Source: Sphingobacterium thalpophilum (GTDB taxonomy: Bacteria > Bacteroidota > Bacteroidia > Flavobacteriales > Flavobacteriaceae). From it: 5,018 nucleotides of DNA. Positions 1 to 5,018 of this stretch are shown here, in pieces. The position numbers and the translations under genes are program-made. The stretch's first letter is position 1; each line of letters begins with the position of its first letter. The notes beneath the pieces were generated by a model. It did no database searches. It was not told the origin of the DNA and worked only from the letters and a program-made list of their open reading frames with translations. The stretch lies in NCBI GenBank assembly GCA_943328865.2, contig CALQBR020000135.1, forward strand, positions 1 to 5,018, written 5' to 3'.

Positions 1-1
1 C

Positions 2-427
2 ATCTTCTTTTTCTTTTTTGTCTTTTAATGCAATGTCAAAATTTCCAATACCCTCTTTGTTGAAAATGATATTAATTAATCCATTTTTAGAGGAAATAGC
101 CGAGATATTCATCGCTTCTTCCTTTCCTTTAAAAAGTTCTTTAATCGACATTACTAAATTCAATTCACCGAAATAAACCAAGGTGTCCCCAGCAAACGGC
201 GCTTTGTTGATGATGCTTAATTTACCAATGGAAACATTGGCTTGGGGAAAACTTTTAAATAAGCTGAGGTCTGCATCTGCAAAAGCAACGTTTGCATCTA
301 CATTTTCATTGATGGCTTCAGTGATTTTTGCTTTAATCTGATCCTTGAAAAAATAGGGAATGGCAAACAAGGCCAAAGCCAATACTAAGATAACGATACC
401 TGTGATTTTTAAAATTTTCTTTATCAT
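2..427 (-). CDS. AsmA-like envelope protein, N-terminal part (cut by window edge)
   Basis: Reading the minus strand from the ATG at 427 gives 142 codons without a stop before the window ends, so only the N-terminus is present. Residues 1-4 (MIKK) are followed by a hydrophobic membrane segment at about 5-26. Then come a charged stretch (KDQIKAKI) and the pattern SLFKSFPQANVSIGKLSI at about 55-72, with APFAGDTL after it. This is the layout of AsmA-family proteins of Bacteroidota: an N-terminal anchor, then a long periplasmic beta-rich repeat of the kind related to lipid-transfer proteins. Members are usually several hundred residues long, so most of the gene lies to the left. The family acts at the cell envelope; the exact role of this member is unknown. 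The ATG is well supported because the membrane anchor begins at once and a good -7 promoter element lies just upstream. The gene follows sppA in the same direction after an 89-base gap. Confidence 0.82.
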   Translation of the reverse strand, partial: MIKKILKITGIVILVLALALFAIPYFFKDQIKAKITEAINENVDANVAFADADLSLFKSFPQANVSIGKLSIINKAPFAGDTLVYFGELNLVMSIKELFKGKEEAMNISAISSKNGLINIIFNKEGIGNFDIALKDKKEKED

Positions 428-448
428 GATTTTGATTTTTTGCTCTTG

Positions 449-456
449 CAAAGTTA
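449..456 (-). promoter_or_regulatory. Candidate -7 element for the AsmA-like gene
   Basis: On the minus strand these bases read TAACTTTG, a full match to the Bacteroidota -7 consensus TAnnTTTG. Transcription would begin about 5-7 bases further on, giving a leader of roughly 15 bases before the ATG at 427. The -33 box is poor: the nearest candidate is TTTC at 480-483, 23 bases away. The site suggests that the AsmA-like gene can be transcribed independently of sppA, although read-through from sppA is also possible since I see no convincing terminator in 428-516. Confidence 0.45.
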
Positions 457-516
457 TTAAATAGTGAGCCAACTTATTTGAAATACTTACTGAAAGCTGT
501 TTGAAAATGAAATTTA

Positions 517-2280
517 TTATTGAATGTTAATTTCAAAAGGCATCAATGCTTGTGTACCCTTTTTAGCATTCATTTTTCTAATTTGCTCCATCACTTTGTA
601 ATTGTCTTCACCAACGGTTTCTTTTATAAAACTTTCTTCTGATTTTAGAAACGGCACCCCTAGATTGGAAAGCAAGTCATTAAAATCACGTTCGAATTCT
701 GGATAGCTTCTGGTTTTGTATTTTTTAATTTTTGCCAATCGTGCTGCTTCTTTTAAAGCTGCATCCATCCCTCCAATTTTATCGACCAAACCTATTTTTA
801 GGGCTTCATTCCCCGACCAAACACGGCCTTGGGCAATGGCGTCAACTTGCGCAAAAGTCTTTCCTCTTCCCGCAGCCACCCGATTCACAAAAGTATTGTA
901 AATGCGCTCCACCGCTTCTTGGGTGAAAGTTCGGTATTTTTGATCCAATGGTTTAAAAACGCTATATGCTGCTGCATTTTCGTGTGTGTTGACCTGCTCA
1001 ACATGAATGCCTATTTTGTTAGTCAATTGTGAGAAATTAGGTAAAGTGCCAAAAACACCAATCGAACCAGTAATGGTGTTTGCTTCTGCAAAAATGGTGT
1101 TTGCATTACAAGCAATATAGTATCCGCCAGAAGCGGCTAAATTTCCCATCGAAACAACTACGGGTTTGACTTTCTTTGTCAATTCAATTTCTCTCCAAAT
1201 CAAATCCGAAGTCAAAGCATTTCCACCAGGACTGTCTATACGCAATACAATGGCTTTTGTGTTTTCGTCTTTTCGTGCTTCTTGTAAGGAACGACGCATC
1301 GAACCCTCGCCAATAATATTGAGATCCCCTTCACCACTTCCAATTTCGCCCTGCGCATATATAATAGCAATCTTGTCTTTAGTATCAATGTTTTTTGAGG
1401 TATTGGCGCTATTCTCCGTGTAATCTAAAATGCTTATTTTGTTGTATTCCTCGTCTTTTTTAACTTTTAGCGCTTTTCTAATGGCATCATGATAGCGGTC
1501 TTCATAAACCACTTGGTCTACTAATTTTTGCGCTTTTGCCATCTCAGGGGTACGGGCCAAAAGACCATTAGCGATAGTATTTAGATGGGCTATTGGAATA
1601 TTCCTGCTTTTGGAAATATCAATTACCATCGAATTCCAAACCGAATTGAGTAAGGCTGAAATCTGTTCTCTATTAGCTACACTCATTTCATTTTCAAGAA
1701 AAGGCTCTACGGCACTTTTGTATTTTCCGTGGCGAATCACTTCCATTTTTAGACCTGATTTTTCTTGGAAATCTTTAAAAAACAGAATCTCTGACGAGAG
1801 TCCTTTGAAGTCCAATTCACCAAGCGGATTGATATAAATCGTGTCGGCTACTGAATTTAAGTAGTATTCTTTTTGGGTGTACGTATTGGAATAAGCCAGC
1901 ACAAATTTGCCCGTTTTCTTAAAGGCTTCCAAAGCATCTCTCAGCGCTTTGCTTTGTGCCATTCCCAGTTTAGATTCATCATTCAAAATAGAAATTCCTT
2001 TGATGTTTTGGTCGGTTTTGGCTTCGTCGATGGCTCGAATGACATCCGAAAGGCCATCGTGTTTGGCTTCGAAATAATCAAAATCCTTAAAGTTAAATTT
2101 TCCTGCATAGTCGTTTTCAACTTCGGATAAATCCAATTCAATGACCGAGTTTTTCTCAACACTTACCATTTCTTTGCTTCCGCCAATAAGCGTTCCGATG
2201 AGTAGTATTCCAAAAAAGAATAACATACAAAATACAAATAATCCCACGAGGGTAGCCAATACGTTTCCTAGAAATCTCAT
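517..2280 (-). CDS. sppA: Signal peptide peptidase SppA, 67K type
   Basis: This encodes a 587-residue membrane-bound serine protease of family S49, which degrades cleaved signal peptides at the cytoplasmic membrane. A hydrophobic segment at about 7-33 anchors the N-terminus and leaves the rest outside the cytoplasm. The protein has the duplicated 67K architecture. The N-terminal half carries the general-base lysine, K188, within GKYKSAVEPF. The C-terminal half carries the nucleophile S384 within AASGGYYIA, preceded by the RIDSPGGNA loop (348-355) and followed by ITGSIGVFG (403-411). The spacing of 196 between lysine and serine is close to the 200 of E. coli SppA (K209, S409), so both catalytic residues are present and the enzyme should be active. 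Length fits the family. The ATG at 2280 puts the membrane segment at the start; no Shine-Dalgarno is seen. The gene is divergent from the folK-dNK fusion and precedes the AsmA-like gene. Confidence 0.95.
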   Translation of the reverse strand: MRFLGNVLATLVGLFVFCMLFFFGILLIGTLIGGSKEMVSVEKNSVIELDLSEVENDYAGKFNFKDFDYFEAKHDGLSDVIRAIDEAKTDQNIKGISILNDESKLGMAQSKALRDALEAFKKTGKFVLAYSNTYTQKEYYLNSVADTIYINPLGELDFKGLSSEILFFKDFQEKSGLKMEVIRHGKYKSAVEPFLENEMSVANREQISALLNSVWNSMVIDISKSRNIPIAHLNTIANGLLARTPEMAKAQKLVDQVVYEDRYHDAIRKALKVKKDEEYNKISILDYTENSANTSKNIDTKDKIAIIYAQGEIGSGEGDLNIIGEGSMRRSLQEARKDENTKAIVLRIDSPGGNALTSDLIWREIELTKKVKPVVVSMGNLAASGGYYIACNANTIFAEANTITGSIGVFGTLPNFSQLTNKIGIHVEQVNTHENAAAYSVFKPLDQKYRTFTQEAVERIYNTFVNRVAAGRGKTFAQVDAIAQGRVWSGNEALKIGLVDKIGGMDAALKEAARLAKIKKYKTRSYPEFERDFNDLLSNLGVPFLKSEESFIKETVGEDNYKVMEQIRKMNAKKGTQALMPFEINIQ

Positions 2281-2317
2281 ATATTTTTATGTTTAAATGA
2301 TGATTATTTTTTGATGT

Positions 2318-2333
2318 CGTATTTTAAAATACG
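2318..2333. repeat. Perfect 16-bp palindrome upstream of sppA
   Basis: The sequence CGTATTTTAAAATACG is its own reverse complement with no central spacer, so it is a double-stranded dyad rather than a hairpin with a loop. It lies 38-53 bases before the sppA start, inside the divergent region shared with the fusion gene. That symmetry and position suit a binding site for a dimeric regulator, but no regulator is identifiable here. Part of the outer arm, GTCGTA (2316-2321), recurs inverted as TACGAC at 2349-2354. It could still be chance in AT-rich DNA. Confidence 0.4.
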
Positions 2334-2366
2334 GGTAACTTTTTACTTTACGACTTTTAAACTTCT

Positions 2367-2380
2367 GACTTAGTTAAGTC
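2367..2380. repeat. 14-bp dyad GACTTA-GT-TAAGTC
   Basis: Two perfect 6-base arms separated by 2 bases lie in the middle of the divergent region, about 90 bases from the sppA start and 120 bases from the fusion-gene start. It is too short and has too small a loop to act as a terminator, and no T-run follows it. It may be a second operator-like site next to the palindrome at 2318-2333, with which it shares no sequence, or it may be chance. Confidence 0.25.
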
Positions 2381-2451
2381 TTATTCTTGCGAAAAATGTT
2401 ACACAATTTTTTCATAAAATGATATTCAAATCAATTTAGGAACACACCCCA

Positions 2452-2459
2452 CAAATATA
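2452..2459 (-). promoter_or_regulatory. Candidate -7 element for sppA
   Basis: The minus strand reads TATATTTG, the only exact TAnnTTTG match facing sppA in the 2281-2499 region. No TTTG-like -33 box is found at the usual distance upstream. Use of this site would give a long leader of about 165 bases that contains both dyads (2367-2380 and 2318-2333), so these would then lie downstream of the transcription start. This is a motif match only. Confidence 0.3.
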
Positions 2460-2499
2460 CTTCTATTCTAAAATTCTTTTTAGTTAATTTGTGGTTAAT

Positions 2500-3636
2500 A
2501 TGAAATCACAAAATCAGGTTATTTTATCAATAGGGAGCAATCAGGGCGAACGTCTTGAAAACATTACCCAATGTATCGATTTGATACACCATCAAATGGG
2601 AACTGTAATTGGCGTCTCTAAATTGTACGAAACCCCTTCTTGGGGTTTTGATAGTGCTGCTTTCTATAATGCGGCGGTTGTAATTCATACTTATAAATCT
2701 CCTCAGCAGGTTTTGGATTGCCTTATGATTATCGAAAAACAATTGGGGAGGGTTCGCAATGGGCAATCAGGTTATCAGGCACGAACTATTGATATTGATA
2801 TTATCAGTTTTAATAATGACCTCATTGAAACGGAAAGCTTACAAATTCCGCATCCACAAATGCAACATCGGTTATTTGTTTTGTTGCCCATGAAAGATTT
2901 GGCTATTGCTTTTGTTCATCCGATTTTAAATAAAACGGTTACGGAATTAATTGACAACTGTCAGGATAAAAGTGAGTGCCAATTGATTCTGGATTTAAAA
3001 GGACCATTGGCTAATTTTGATTTACAACAATTTCGTTTTATTGCTATCGAAGGGAATATTGGAGTTGGTAAAACCACCTTAACTATAAAAATAGCCGAAG
3101 ATTTTATGGCTAAAACCGTTTTAGAACGTTTTTCAGACAATTCATTTTTGCCTAAATTTTACCAAGACCAAAGCCGTTATGCCTTTTCATTGGAGTTGTC
3201 TTTTTTAGTAGATCGACACCAACAATTATCGAGTGATATGGCGCAATTTGATTGGTCTAAAGATTGTGTAATCGGGGATTATCATTTTTTTAAATCATTG
3301 ATTTTTGCGAAGGTCACGCTTCCAGAAGACGAATTTCAGTTGTATAGCAAGGTGTTTGAAATGATTGATACCGCAATGCCGCAACCGGGTTTGTTTTTGT
3401 ATTTGTATCAAAATACTGAAAGATTATTACAGCAAATCAAGCAAAGAGGCCGTTCTTATGAACAAGATATTTCTGCGGCCTATCTCGACAAAATCAATGA
3501 AGGTTACCTGACTTATATCCAATCTCAAACCAATTTAAATGTGTTGGTTATAGATGTTTCTGATCTTGATTTTGTGAAGAATCAAAGTGACTATATCTCT
3601 ATTTTGGAAGCCATTCAGAGAAAAATAAAGACTTAG
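2500..3636 (+). CDS. folK: Bifunctional HPPK (FolK) / deoxynucleoside kinase fusion
   Basis: This is a 378-residue two-domain cytoplasmic enzyme. Residues about 5-160 are 6-hydroxymethyl-7,8-dihydropterin pyrophosphokinase, which transfers pyrophosphate from ATP to the pterin in folate synthesis. Visible motifs are LSIGSNQGER (9-18), YETPSWGF (43-50), RTIDIDII (95-102) with the Mg-binding D98 and D100, and IPHPQMQHRLFVLLPM (116-131). After a short linker, residues about 178-378 form a deoxynucleoside kinase of the dCK/dGK type. This half has P-loop GNIGVGKTT (185-193), LERF (208-211), GDYHFFKSLIFAK (259-271) at the place of the DRS motif, and lid RGRSYE (316-321). It would phosphorylate salvaged deoxynucleosides, perhaps deoxyadenosine. 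The frame stays open back to a GTG at 2491, but the ATG at 2500 is preferred because HPPK normally begins just before the SIGSN strand. No Shine-Dalgarno is present. This domain pairing is known in flavobacteria; the substrate is inferred. Confidence 0.93.
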   Translation: MKSQNQVILSIGSNQGERLENITQCIDLIHHQMGTVIGVSKLYETPSWGFDSAAFYNAAVVIHTYKSPQQVLDCLMIIEKQLGRVRNGQSGYQARTIDIDIISFNNDLIETESLQIPHPQMQHRLFVLLPMKDLAIAFVHPILNKTVTELIDNCQDKSECQLILDLKGPLANFDLQQFRFIAIEGNIGVGKTTLTIKIAEDFMAKTVLERFSDNSFLPKFYQDQSRYAFSLELSFLVDRHQQLSSDMAQFDWSKDCVIGDYHFFKSLIFAKVTLPEDEFQLYSKVFEMIDTAMPQPGLFLYLYQNTERLLQQIKQRGRSYEQDISAAYLDKINEGYLTYIQSQTNLNVLVIDVSDLDFVKNQSDYISILEAIQRKIKT

Positions 3637-3640
3637 TTTT

Positions 3641-4174
3641 TTACTGAAATTTCATTTTTGAAAATAAATCCCAAATAACAATTCCTGCACTTACTGAGAT
3701 GTTCAAGGAATGCTTAGTTCCTAGTTGCGGAATTTCAATACAGCCGTCACATAATGCCACCGCTTTTTGGGAAACGCCAAAAACTTCGTTGCCAAACACT
3801 AAGGCGTATTTTTTACTAGTATCCATTGCAAAGTCTTGTAGTAAAACTGCACCTTGTACTTGTTCAATTGCCAAAACCGTAACCTGATCGTTTTTTAGAT
3901 TCTCAATCACTTCCAGCACCTCTTTGTGGTGTTCCCAAGCAACAGTTTCAGTAGCTCCCAAAGCAGTTTTGTGAATTTCTTTATTAGGTGGTGTGGCCGT
4001 GATGCCGCACAGGTATATTTTTTCAATCAAAAAGGCATCCGCGGTTCTGAAAACAGAACCAATATTGTGTAAGCTTCGAATATCATCCAAAACGATGATG
4101 ATGGGTGTTTTTTGAGCTTCTTTGAAATCGGCGATGGATTTTCGGTCTAATTCACTATTTTCAAGCTTTCGCAT
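3641..4174 (-). CDS. SpoU/TrmH-family RNA 2'-O-methyltransferase
   Basis: This encodes a 177-residue SPOUT enzyme that would use S-adenosylmethionine to methylate a ribose 2'-OH, most likely in tRNA. All three family motifs are present. Motif 1 is LHNIGSVFRTADAF (35-48), with N37 and the catalytic-type R43. Motif 2 is LVFGNEVFGVS (125-135). Motif 3 is IPQLGTKHSLNISVSAGI (148-165), which forms the knotted cofactor site. The length is that of a minimal SpoU core with a short N-terminal extension. It lacks both the N-terminal substrate-binding domain of RlmB-type enzymes and the C-terminal extension of TrmH, so the target nucleoside cannot be told from sequence. The ATG at 4174 gives the usual N-terminus (MRKLENSELDRKS). 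The stop codon is 4 bases from that of the convergent fusion gene. Upstream, a terminator separates it from the DUF1573 gene, so it probably has its own weak promoter or depends on read-through. Confidence 0.9.
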   Translation of the reverse strand: MRKLENSELDRKSIADFKEAQKTPIIIVLDDIRSLHNIGSVFRTADAFLIEKIYLCGITATPPNKEIHKTALGATETVAWEHHKEVLEVIENLKNDQVTVLAIEQVQGAVLLQDFAMDTSKKYALVFGNEVFGVSQKAVALCDGCIEIPQLGTKHSLNISVSAGIVIWDLFSKMKFQ

Positions 4175-4200
4175 AGTTTATTTGGTAAAAATAAGGTTAT

Positions 4201-4233
4201 AAAAAAAGCTCCCTGAATGACTAGGAAGCTTTT
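4201..4233 (-). terminator. Intrinsic terminator after the DUF1573 gene
   Basis: On the minus strand AAAAGCTTCC (4233-4224) pairs with GGGAGCTTTT (4213-4204) around a 10-base loop. The stem has 10 pairs, including one G-U wobble that forms only in the minus-strand RNA; the plus strand has a C-A mismatch there. It ends in a run of seven T (4207-4201). It starts 21 bases past the DUF1573 stop codon and ends 27 bases before the methyltransferase start, so it should end most DUF1573 transcripts before that gene. Confidence 0.85.
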
Positions 4234-4254
4234 GTGTATTTAAAGTATCAAAAA

Positions 4255-4713
4255 TTAGCTTTTTGTTGCTGCAGGAGTTGGGTCTGCTAAAACAGTTCCT
4301 TTGATGGTTAATGTTTTTGTTGGCTCAGTAGCGTTTGTAGTCAATGTTACTGTTTTTGTAAATGCACCCACACGGTCAGTAGCATATTTAACTCCAATTA
4401 CCGCTTTTGCTCCCGGAGCAATTGGCTCTTTTGGATAAGTTGGTACAGTACAACCACAAGAACCAGCAGCGTTAGTAATGATTAATGGTTTGTTTCCGTT
4501 GTTTGTGAATACGAATTCTCTTTTGCCATCTGCATTGTGCGCGATAGTACCATAGTCAATTGTTTCAGAAACGAAAACCATGCTAGCACCATCTACCTTT
4601 GGGGCTTCTACTTTTGCGGTTACTGCTTTTTTTGTTTCTTTTTTTGCTGCTTGAGCATTAGAAGTGGTTACACTTAAAATAGTTAGCGTAGCTAATAAAA
4701 ATATTTTTTTCAT
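4255..4713 (-). CDS. Exported DUF1573 domain protein
   Basis: This encodes a 152-residue small secreted protein. Residues 1-20 form a signal peptide: MKK, a hydrophobic core, then SNA followed by Q, so cleavage is likely before Q21, a common arrangement in Bacteroidota. There is no lipobox cysteine, so it is probably a soluble periplasmic or surface protein. After a lysine- and alanine-rich linker (23-38) comes the DUF1573 domain at about 45-141. It has an immunoglobulin-like beta-strand pattern: FDYG-type TIDYGTI (51-57), FVFTNNGNKPLIITNAAGSCGCTVP (67-91) with the conserved C86-G-C88, then PKEPIAPGAKAVIGVKY (94-110) and VTLTTNA (122-128). The family is widespread in Bacteroidota and its biochemical role is not established; the paired cysteines may form a disulfide or bind something. 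It is transcribed away from mutS, with a promoter-like element upstream and a strong terminator downstream, so it looks monocistronic. Confidence 0.9.
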   Translation of the reverse strand: MKKIFLLATLTILSVTTSNAQAAKKETKKAVTAKVEAPKVDGASMVFVSETIDYGTIAHNADGKREFVFTNNGNKPLIITNAAGSCGCTVPTYPKEPIAPGAKAVIGVKYATDRVGAFTKTVTLTTNATEPTKTLTIKGTVLADPTPAATKS

Positions 4714-4735
4714 TTTTAATAAGTTTTATGGATAA

Positions 4736-4743
4736 CAAATTTA
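4736..4743 (-). promoter_or_regulatory. Candidate -7 element for the DUF1573 gene
   Basis: The minus strand reads TAAATTTG, an exact TAnnTTTG match. Transcription would begin near 4730, giving a leader of about 16 bases, rich in A, before the ATG at 4713. That is a typical arrangement for Bacteroidota, where an A-rich leader takes the place of a Shine-Dalgarno. No exact TTTG -33 box is seen at 17-23 bases upstream; the sequence there is TTTTA-like. Confidence 0.5.
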
Positions 4744-4808
4744 TCAAAAAAATTAAATGAATGATGTAAAATTATCTTAAAATTAAATTAATTTTTCTAA
4801 AGATCTTT

Positions 4809-4835
4809 ATTCGCTTTAAAATATTTAAATTCGCT
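4809..4835. repeat. Direct repeat ATTCGCT, 20 bp apart, upstream of mutS
   Basis: ATTCGCT occurs at 4809-4815 and again at 4829-4835, so the copies are offset by 20 bases, close to two helical turns. Between and overlapping them is TTTAAA-ATA-TTTAAA (4815-4829). The unit is 39-65 bases before the proposed mutS start and within the divergent mutS/DUF1573 region. It could be a regulator or RNA polymerase contact site, or a chance repeat. Apart from this and the DUF1573 promoter, the 4714-4873 region holds only AT-rich sequence. Confidence 0.25.
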
Positions 4836-4873
4836 GCACCATAATTTTATTCATTATTTTAAAAGCGCAAGCC

Positions 4874-5018
4874 TTGGCATCCAAAGAAAATCAACCCAAA
4901 GAAACCCCATTAATGAAGCAGTACAACGAAATCAAAAGGAAATATCCTGATGCTTGTTTGTTGTTTAGAGTGGGGGATTTCTATGAAACTTTTGGAGAAG
5001 ATGCCATTCGGGCAGCTA
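4874..5018 (+). CDS. mutS: DNA mismatch repair protein MutS, N-terminal part (cut by window edge)
   Basis: Forty-eight codons of the mismatch-recognition protein are present before the right edge. The protein binds mismatches and small loops in newly replicated DNA and recruits MutL. The visible segment is the start of domain [21 protein letters not shown] is followed by [18 protein letters not shown], which contains the Phe-x-Glu motif that stacks on the mismatched base. If translation begins at the TTG at 4874, this motif falls at F36 and E38, the same numbers as in E. coli MutS, which supports the TTG start. The only ATG in frame (4913) would remove 13 residues and place the motif at F23. 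The frame is open upstream only to 4829 with no ATG or GTG. There is no Shine-Dalgarno and no exact promoter match; TAATTTTA at 4842-4849 is one base off the -7 consensus. Confidence 0.93.
   Translation, partial: MASKENQPKETPLMKQYNEIKRKYPDACLLFRVGDFYETFGEDAIRAA

Noticed and set aside
428..516. Possible terminator between sppA and the AsmA-like gene
   Set aside because: The best pairing (AAATA with TATTT) is five A/T pairs with no T-run after it, so no terminator can be supported.
716..2130. Several open frames of 60-85 codons on the plus strand inside sppA
   Set aside because: They lie wholly opposite a well-supported protease gene, have no recognisable domains, and have low-complexity compositions expected of antisense shadows.
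2527..2766. 79-codon open frame on the minus strand inside the HPPK domain
   Set aside because: It is antisense to conserved HPPK codons and resembles no protein family I recognise.
3650..3663. TTTCA-TTTT-TGAAA hairpin near the convergent stops, as a possible terminator
   Set aside because: The stem is only 5 weak A/T-rich pairs and no T-run follows it; it also lies within the methyltransferase coding sequence.
3699..3887. 62-codon plus-strand open frame inside the RNA methyltransferase gene
   Set aside because: It is opposite the conserved motifs 2 and 3 of the SpoU domain and has no support of its own.
4779..4795. Inverted repeat AAAATTAA-A-TTAATTTT between DUF1573 and mutS
   Set aside because: It is made entirely of A and T in a very AT-rich stretch, where such symmetry arises easily by chance; the loop of one base also rules out a terminator hairpin.
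1..5018. Search for a mobile element, CRISPR array, defence system, tRNA or other RNA gene
   Set aside because: No terminal inverted repeats, regularly spaced repeats, transposase or integrase motifs, or cloverleaf-like sequences were seen; almost the whole window is explained by six conserved housekeeping-type genes.

Overview
The window looks like a piece of the chromosome of a member of the Bacteroidota, most likely Flavobacterium or a close relative. The DNA is AT-rich. No start codon is preceded by a good Shine-Dalgarno sequence. Several intergenic regions carry the TAnnTTTG -7 promoter element typical of this phylum. The proteins (a HPPK/deoxynucleoside kinase fusion, a 67K-type SppA, an AsmA-like protein, a small exported DUF1573 protein, a MutS start) read like their flavobacterial counterparts. 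The genus is inferred from remembered family resemblance, not from a search.

Layout, left to right. Positions 2-427 (minus) hold the first 142 codons of an AsmA-like envelope protein that runs off the left edge. Positions 517-2280 (minus) hold the membrane protease gene sppA, upstream of the AsmA gene in the same direction. A 219-base divergent region (2281-2499) carries a perfect 16-bp palindrome, a second dyad, and a candidate promoter for sppA. Positions 2500-3636 (plus) encode a two-domain enzyme: HPPK (folate synthesis) fused to a deoxynucleoside kinase (nucleoside salvage). It converges, with only 4 bases between stop codons, on a SpoU/TrmH-family RNA 2'-O-methyltransferase gene (3641-4174, minus). 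Upstream of that lie a clear intrinsic terminator (about 4201-4233) and the DUF1573 gene (4255-4713, minus). A second divergent region (4714-4873) leads to the 5' end of mutS (plus), whose reading frame begins at a TTG and runs off the right edge.

These are ordinary housekeeping genes rather than an island. There are no transposases, phage genes, CRISPR repeats, tRNA or rRNA genes, and no sign of transfer. Functionally, sppA and the AsmA gene both concern the cell envelope. The fusion protein joins folate and deoxynucleotide supply. The methyltransferase and MutS act on RNA and DNA respectively. I found no previously undescribed system; the points most worth checking are the two-domain fusion, the palindrome upstream of sppA, and the non-ATG start of mutS.
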